A stretch of DNA of 64,000 bases from Asterias rubens (Eukaryota; Echinodermata; Asteroidea; Forcipulatida; Asteriidae), in assembly GCF_902459465.1 (NCBI RefSeq), contig NC_047078.1:2713691-2777690 (forward strand). Reading direction: 5' to 3'. The notes beneath the pieces are model-generated. The model was not told the DNA's origin, made no database searches, and saw only the letters and a program-made list of their open reading frames with translations. Each line of letters opens with the position of its first letter. Position 1 is the stretch's first letter. Of the stretch, positions 52,401 to 61,400 are shown in pieces. Position numbers and translations under genes: made by a program.

Positions 52401-55400
52401 GCAAAGGGGGTAAAAACAAGATAATTTAACTCATCTTTTTATAGCCGTTTGTCATTACATAAAAGAAAGAGGCAAGAACAATACAACCTTTTTGTCTGGC
52501 AACTCACACCTGTTATCTCCATGTAACTCCTCTACCAAACAGTGGACTTTAACTTGAATCATCCACAAACCAGTAGGGCTGCTGATTCATCCAATTACAA
52601 GAGTAGGATCCACTGTTTGGACAAGGAATTACTTGGAGATAACAGGTGTTACTTGGTAAAGATCAAAAGGATGTACAACTTTTTTCTGAAGTGGAGCTCT
52701 CCCATTCTGCTAAGGAACTTGCCCTAGACTTTTTGTGGAAATTTTTCATAGAGAATTTTTGTATCTGGTCATGACACTTGTGTCCTTCAGCATTTTACCA
52801 TTATTGCTTCACCCTTCGGATGGGACGTAAAGCTGTTGGGCCTGTGTGTTGTGAATGCAGGTAAAATAACCCAGTGCACATGGTGCACTAATTAAGAGAA
52901 GGGGTTTGCCCCGGTGTTCATGGCTTGATTGGCTGCATATTGTGACAGCACCTTTTAAGACCATAACATGGTGCTATGTACAGGAAGAAGGCCCCCCCAA
53001 AAAAATATGTTGGATTGCCCTTTCACTTGATTTTTTGCTTGGGTCAATCGTTTTTTTTTTTTTCAGATGTCAAAGAAAGCCCAAAACTGCATAAACATTT
53101 GTTGAAAGATCTAGTTGTCAAACAAGCAAGGTATTAATCATCTTATACATCTCGCTTCAAGCGCTCTTTTTGCGTCTTTATTTCGGCAAATTCCTTCAAA
53201 AACAATCAATTTCCAAGAGTCATTTCATTCACCATGTTTTTCATCCGTTCAATAAACGAGCGATATATGGGCATTACTGGCAACAGCGCCCTCTGTTGTT
53301 CAATGGAGTGTTAGACTGGTTCCTTGTGAAATCATGATGTCGGATAAACGGGCGTGTGGTTTGATATGTGACACAGGCTCGCCCTATCTGTGCGTGTGAG
53401 GGAAATCGATCTACATTTGTGCGTTATGCTTTTGTGAACGTTGAAACCACGACTGTTGCACTGGATAATTATTGTGGACTGAAAGTAGTCGGCCGAAAAC
53501 AAATATGTGTGTCAAATCTACCATTTTGTAAGCATAAAATATTCTTGAATACAAAATTCGAAAGTAATAAAAGGGAAAAAAAAAAAAATAAAAAAATAAA
53601 AAACCGCGACTGAGATTTTGCTACTTTTACGGTCAGTTGGGATAGGGCAATCCTACAATTTTATTTTAGACCCAAGTCTCATTCTTACATGTATGTACCA
53701 CATAAACCTTGCAGGAATTACTGACAGCGCATTAGGAACTTAAAGACACTGGACACTATTGGTAATTGTCAAAGACCAGTCTTCTCACTTGGTGTATCTC
53801 AACATGCACAAAATAACAAACCTGTAAAGATTTAAACTCAATTGGCTGTCAAAGTTGCAAGATAATGGAAGAAAAAACACCCTTGTCACACAAAGTTGTG
53901 TGCTTTCAGGTGCTTGATTTCGTGACCTCAAAATATAATTCTGAGGTCTCAAAATCAAGTAGTGGAAAATTACTTCTTTCACGAAAACTACGTTACTTCA
54001 GAGGGAGCCTTTTCTCACAATGTTTTATACCATCAACAGCTCCACATTACTCGTTACCAAGTAAGTTTTTATGCTAACAATTTTTTTGAGTAATTACCAA
54101 TAGTGTCCACTGCTAAAAACAGTTAATTCTTCTCATAATTATTATTATCTGGGAACAAAAACCCCCACCAAATGAGAACAAGGTTGTCTTTACCTGATGG
54201 ACAGAGTAGTTGTTGACGTTCTGCAAATATAACAGACTGAGCTGTGGTGGGACTTCGTTATTCACCACGGCAACGGGGAGATCCCTCGGATCATTGCCGA
54301 TAGCGAGACAGAAGAGAGACGTCTGAAGAATGGGGATGATGATGGAGAAGAAAACCACACTGCAAGAAAAATAACTTTTGTTTAGAATCAATTAATTAAT
54401 TAGGGATTTACAGTGTGATGACTTGGTCTTCACTGCCTGGTAATTACCAGGGCCCGTTTCATACAGCTGCTTTATAAGCATAAAAAATTGCTAAGCACAA
54501 CAAAATGTAACTGGTTTTCTGCTCAGTTTAGCAGAAAAAAATATTTTGGGGGTTGAACAAAGAATTGACTACAGCGGGATTCGAACCAACGACCTATGGA
54601 TTAACTTGCCCGCACTATACAAACTGAGCTATCTAGCCCTATATTGGCGGTGTCCCTATTTTGTCAATGTTTGTTCGGGGTGCCAATCAGAAGCCATACA
54701 ACCGTTAAATGCCGTGTAGCCAGGGATCACGCCTAAATTATGATACAACCTGGGAAGCGGCAGCCATGGGATCACCTTAAGGGGATGCGACTGTTTTGTT
54801 TGAGATATCAATATAAACCACAAGGGAAACTGAGTGGGTAAATTTGTAAATGATTTGGGGGGTTGAACAAAGAATTGACTAGAGTAGATTAATGTGCCGG
54901 CGCTCTACCAACTGAGCTATCTAGCCCTATATTAAAATTTTAAAAATACTATGAAACTAGTGCTTAAAATAGTTATGCTCAGCAAAATGTTTGTAAGCAG
55001 GCTACCAGTCACAGAGTGTACAAGTGGCATGCTATTTTGGCAGATAACGTTAGTACAAAATTTGTTCTGCTTAGCTGTTTTTTTGTGCTTACGCAGCTCT
55101 ATGAAATTGGGCGCTGGTTAGTGGCTAGCTATCGAGCCAAAGGTGAGATCCCTTTACAGTGGACAGACACCAACCAAGCTCGTGTATGCTTTTAATCTCA
55201 TTTGGTGGGGTAGGTTAAGACGGGGTGGGCAAAATTACAGAGCTCCTGTCATCCTAGACTGGGTACCTGTCTTTATCCGAAAAGATAAAGACAGGTACCT
55301 GCTATTCAGATCCAGTGATTCCGTTGGATACAATGATATCATTGGATAAACGTGCACAGTGACATGAGCTTTCCATAGATGCCCAAACAGTACACTCCTA

Positions 55401-58400
55401 TCACGTCCGCCATAAAATTTGACTGCGTATCTCTATGTGAAATGAATGTAGGTCAAAGGTGCATAATACAGGCCGGCTGGAGGCCGGTCTCCAGCGTTGT
55501 TCACGAGCCTGGAAGTGTGACGTCAGATGTTCAGGCTACTGTCACCCTGCCTCCGCATGTTACACTACTGAATAGGGGGAGGACTGGTACTGGGGTTGGG
55601 TCTACCAAAGTGATAATTACCCAGGATTCCTCATGATGCGTATGACGTTCTTGACCATCAGAGCCCAGAGCCTAGACAGACTGAGGAAGTCATTCTTGCA
55701 GCAGCTAGACGAAGGTCGACTCATCTGCACCTGTGAGTCGTTGTCCAGCAACAACTCTCTGTCTGACGTGTAGACTTCTTTCCCGTCTACTCCTTGAATG
55801 CTGTTCTCGGATGAGGAGTTACTGATGTGGGGGATTACCTCAGTCGGCTGAAAAAACAAATGAAATTTCTGCAAGGGGCCTTTCTTAAACCTCGTCTTGG
55901 GCTCCGTCTCCATCCTGGGCTCAGCACACTACAGACGGAGGTTGGGTTTCACTTTTCCTTTCACTTGTCTCTGTCGTGCCGTAGTTCCTTTTGACAATAT
56001 ATGAATTAGCCGCACTTAACAACACGGTTCGGCTTTCAGGCCTATCAGTTTGTATTCTGCAAGTGATGGTATATAAACAAACAGAGCCTCAAGCCAGAGC
56101 CAGAGACCAAGCTGAGGTTTGAGAAACGCCCATGGTTGCGAAACTCTTTGCACTTTGTCAAACAGCAAAAAAAAATTACAGGCAGCGTTGAGGCGACAAA
56201 CTCCACTGCTATCAATATGAACACTATGGTTCATAGAAGAATTTGTCTAATAATGTCAGACTTGACAACGAGGATAAGATTGCAATATACTTGTTAAACA
56301 AACTACATATCCTGAAAGTATTTCCTATCACAATACTTCACCTACATTCACATGTTCCTGTGCCTCTCCGCTATTTGAAGTATCTTGCATACACAGCTTT
56401 AGGAAAACGTCTTCAAGTGTCTGAAAAAACGAAAACACAAAATGTTTTTTTTTAGTCCCTGCCTGATTTTGGTTTTACACTTGCACCAATAACAACAACG
56501 TGATAAGCAATGTTATAACACCCCATACAAAGATACTGCCTTGTATGGGCTGTTATACAACAGATGTTGGCTGCTTCTACATCTTACATCTCAGATCTCA
56601 TCACTCAGTATGCACCTTTCCGCAGTAACCTAAGATCAGTCGATCAACGTCTCCTCGTAGAACATATGGCAAAGAACACATGGGGAGCACGTTCTTTCGT
56701 AGTTACTGCGGGGAAGGTGTGGAATAGTCTTCCCTACCACATCAGGAATGCAAATACAACATCTTCTTTCAAAACTGTCCTCAAAACCCACCTCTTTGCA
56801 GTTAAACAATGACCAGCGACTCTCTACAAACTGTTTCTGTTCCTTTCTTTTGAACTGTTTTATTTTGTATCATGAGCGAGCGCCATGAGCGCCTTTTTGT
56901 GGCGGATACCGGCGCTATATAAGACTCCATTATTATTATTATTATGTATGTGGTTAAAACCATGCCTTCCTTGGTGATCCCGGAACAGTCTATTTTCCCC
57001 AAGCATGCCAAGGGGAAGCAGAAGGATAACACAATAACCAGAGGATCACTTGGAAGTTGCAGTTTAAACCATAACATTTGAAGCGGTCAGTATTTCTATA
57101 CCCAACGCTGTGTAAATCCTGCGGAAGGTTGTGAGGAGGAACTTTAAAGTTGGAATAACTTATTGCCCCAATTCACCTGACGTCATCATCAGAATACTCT
57201 TGGATGCGCCATTTTGGTGGGCAATGTCACTGTGCATTAGTCAGTGAAGGGCACATTTTAGGCGAGGCGGCGTTTATACGTAAACGCGTCGTGTGTGACG
57301 CGCGTGTAAGGGGTTAATAGGATCAGATAAGTATACGCGTGTCATCTTACGGGTAACTGGTGACGGTTGATCAGCTCTAGTGGGTGTGACTCCGACAACA
57401 GCTGACCGTTCCTCATCAAACCAACCTGCAGATTTGAGAAAGAATGTCTTTTCTTGTGAATTTTATATAATAATTTTTTTATATATATGTTGCTGTTCTC
57501 TTTTATGATGTCCTTTTAATCTTTTTAAAATATTGTATCATAGTTGCAATTCAGTTTTTATGCTGTGATGGCTACTGTCAATAAACCTTTTATCTATCTA
57601 TCTATCTATCTACCATATATCAAAGCAATTTGGAAACACCACATGACACAACAATTTGAATTTTCCAAGGGCCCTTAAAGCCATTATACACTTTTGGTAC
57701 AGAGAACACAAAAAAAAGTTCACAGATTTACAAATAATTTACAGGGTTTACAGAAGGTAATGGTGAAAGACTTCTCTTGAAATATTGTTCCATGAAATGC
57801 TTTACTTTTTGAGAAAACATTAAAACAATATAAATTCTCGTTAGCGAGAATTCATATTTATTTTAGACACATGGCATGACACGGCGAAACGCGCGGAAAC
57901 AAGAGTGGGTTTGCCCATTATTTTCTCCCGACTCCGATGACCGATTGAGCCTAAATTTTCACAGGTTTATTATTTTATATATACGTTGTGATACACAAAG
58001 TGTGGGACTTGGACAATACTGTTTACCGAAAGTGTGTAATGGCTTTAAGCAGGCCCTTGAACCTACACCAAGAAGGGCTTTTTGCACTTCGAGATGACCA
58101 ACAAAATAATTGGCCTAGGGCCAGGGGTTGTTAGTTGTTCCTAAGCATGCTTTACTCATTTTAATTTTTTGATAAATTAAGATTCGTGGGATTTGAAACT
58201 TTGCATGGTGGAAATACGATATAGAAAGATTTGAGGTAACACCATGTAATGACTATCTCTAATGAGTTGGGGTGGTTCTGAAAAGAACCGTTGGTTTCAA
58301 CTCGACGTTTCAATCAGTATGCTCTGATCTTCTTCTGGAGAAATGACGATTCCCTCCAAATTTAGGAAAACATTTAAAAGAGAGTGTTTATCCACTTACG

Positions 58401-61400
58401 ATGTTAGCTTGACGAGCTTCCTCAATGTAATGGGTGGTCAGGATGATCGTAGTCTGTGACTTTTGTGCAAATTGGATTAAATGGTCCCAAATCCTTGTGG
58501 GAAAAACACAAAACCAAGGTTAATATTTTACACAAACACTTAGCAGGACAGCAATTTTCTCCACAAACAATACATACAATACTTGCTCGGTCCAATTCCG
58601 TAATGTTGTTTACTAGAATTTTGCTTAGCAACTTTGCATGATAAGCAAAGTATTAGTCAAGTCCCATCCACAACACCTAAATCAAAGTTACTTCAAAGTG
58701 AAATGGTTCTCAAAATGCTTTATACTTTCTAGACTTGTGGACAAGTCGTTCAATTTCTGTCGCGGTGATAGCGTTCCCAATCTCCCCGCGATTCCTGCGG
58801 TATTCTCGCGAGACTGCTGGCCCCGCAAGACAACTGCTCTCACGACTCTGGTCGGCAACCAGCAGTTCGCGCGAGAGCAGTGATCACGCGAGAGCACTGC
58901 CACAACTCGAATATCTCACCGCGGCAGACCATTAACGACTTGTCCACAAGTCTATATACTATCCAAAGACACTGTACCACTAACCAAGTAAGTTGTTATT
59001 TCCATTAGTTTTTAAGAGTGATTCCCTTCAACATGTTTCATCAATCGAATAAACAAAAAACAGTAGAACACTTTCAGAGAATCAGGATTCGAACCCTAGA
59101 CCATCTTACTCAACTTTGAGTCTTTTAGCCCCTTCCGTTATTGGAGCATTCCCTAATGGTAAACAGAACACTTTCCAAGAATCCTGATTCGAACCCTAGA
59201 GCATCTTACTTGATTCTCAGTAGTGGATCCACTCCGACGGTTGGTTCATCCAGGATGAGTAGAGGAGGGCTCTGAACCAGGGCAGCAGCAAAGGATACCC
59301 TACGCTTCTGTCCTCCGCTAAAGAGAGATATGAGAGAAAGGGAAAACACAAAAGACTTACAGATAAAAACAAACTTGGATTTCTCCATTAATCAGAGTTT
59401 TTCAGCATGTTCAGAGTCGTATTTTATTGTTTATTGACACTTGAGAAAAGAAAAAAAAAGCTGTTGCAAACTTCTTAGTAACCAAAAGGACACAATATGG
59501 TATAAATGCAAAAAGAATAGTTAGTAGCCTGGCGCTTCGACCCTTTCTCAAAGCCAAAAGGTTTTCTCATTTTATTATCTGAGAAAAAAAATTAGCTGTT
59601 GGCTAACTGGTTTAATACCAACCAAGAGGACCTATGGTACAAATGCCAAAAAAAAGTCCTGACATTTCGATCCTAGCGGCGTCTTTCTCAAAGGCTAAAC
59701 TAACACAACACACAAAAACTGGTGTAACAACAGTCAAGATTTGACCACAAGAGGTAGGAACACAAAAGACAAATTCAATGATGGGAAGAGCGCTAATTAG
59801 ACATACTAAAAAGGGGATATCTGTGAAGAGAAAAAAAAATCAAATTTATTGTATGCAAGCATCTTTACCTGAGATTGCCAACCCTTGACCCCAAGCCAGG
59901 GAGGTTTAGAAGCTCTATAAGGAATACCTTCCTCTTCTTGAGATCGGCCTTGGCCATCTGGTGAATGGTCCCAAAGTAGTTGAGGGTCTCGCCGATAGTG
60001 AAGTCATCAAATAGGGCTGTCTCCTGCAAGGGTCAAAGGTCAAAGGTCAGATTAGAATGTGTGTTACTGTTCAATAGATTGGTCACCAATCTACCTCTTG
60101 TGTTACACTGGGATCCAGATAATAATAATAAAAAAATAATAATAATAACCGTATTTACAACGCGCCTTTTGCCAAAGGATACAAAGCGCCAGGTACTATT
60201 ACTGCAAGGAGTGGGGCGAATTTTGAGATATAAGACCTAATCCTTAAGCACCATGTAATGGTTTACAAGGTGCTGTGGCGCAATATGCTGCCAATCCAGC
60301 CAGGAACACCGGGGCGAACCCCTTCTATTTTCGATAAGTGCACTGGGTTATTTTACATGCGCTTATACAACACATGGGACCAACGGCTTTACGTCCCATC
60401 CGAAGGACAAAGCAATGGTTATGTGTCTTGCTTAAGGACACAAGTGTCACGGCTGGTGAATCGAACCCACGCTCTGCTGATCAGAAACACCAGAGTTTGA
60501 ATTCGGTGCTCTTAACCGCTCGGCCACGACACTCCCGTGGCCAGATATCAGGAGGTATTTTGACATGTGCCCTTTCCACCTTTCGATAACCCCCAGAGTT
60601 ATAGATTCCCAAAGGTTTTTGTGAACAGTATCCTCGTTGCTAGGGAAGTATCAAAGAGCCTGACTTATTTCATGTGGAAATCCTAACAGACTTTTAAAAA
60701 GTCTGAAACTACTCATCACTGAAAAATGTGTTTTGTGTTTGGGTGTGAAGGTCACTTTATTTATTCATTAATCTGGTTGTGATTGCTAGAAGGATAGACT
60801 TTGATATTGGACCCAGAACTACTTAAAACTTCCCGGGGGCAAGTATGGGCTACTTTACCGAAAGTATAAGGGCAATTCTACGGTCAGTCGCATTACACTT
60901 TTCAGTGTCATTTCTCGATCTTGGTGCTAGAAGTTCTATGTGAGATACTCTTTCCACTAAGTTTATAGACTGATTTGTACTTGACACCCAAGGCTTTGAA
61001 TTGATAATATAAGAAATGTTGTGGGCTTTGTGCTCTTGATGTTATAGCGTTGTAAAAAGCGGTCAGTCGCATTACACAAAAAGGACATCATGGTAAAAAA
61101 CAAACTTGTCACAATTCAAAAATGTCCTCTATCAAAAAGCTTGCGAAAGTGTTACTATTATGTAACACACAACTCTTATACATGAGTATCCAACAGGATA
61201 CTTATAAATGGTCAGCAACTTGAACTTTTAAGTATACATGGCAAAACCATGCATGGTTTTGTCATGTATACCTAAAAGCATGGTCAGTCGCATTACGGTC
61301 AGTCGCATTACAGTTTTCCAGTCAATTAAGCCAAGCCTACATGGAGCCCAAGCTGAGTTCTTATTTGGCAAAATTGGGTTCATTCCTTGTCAACAACTAA

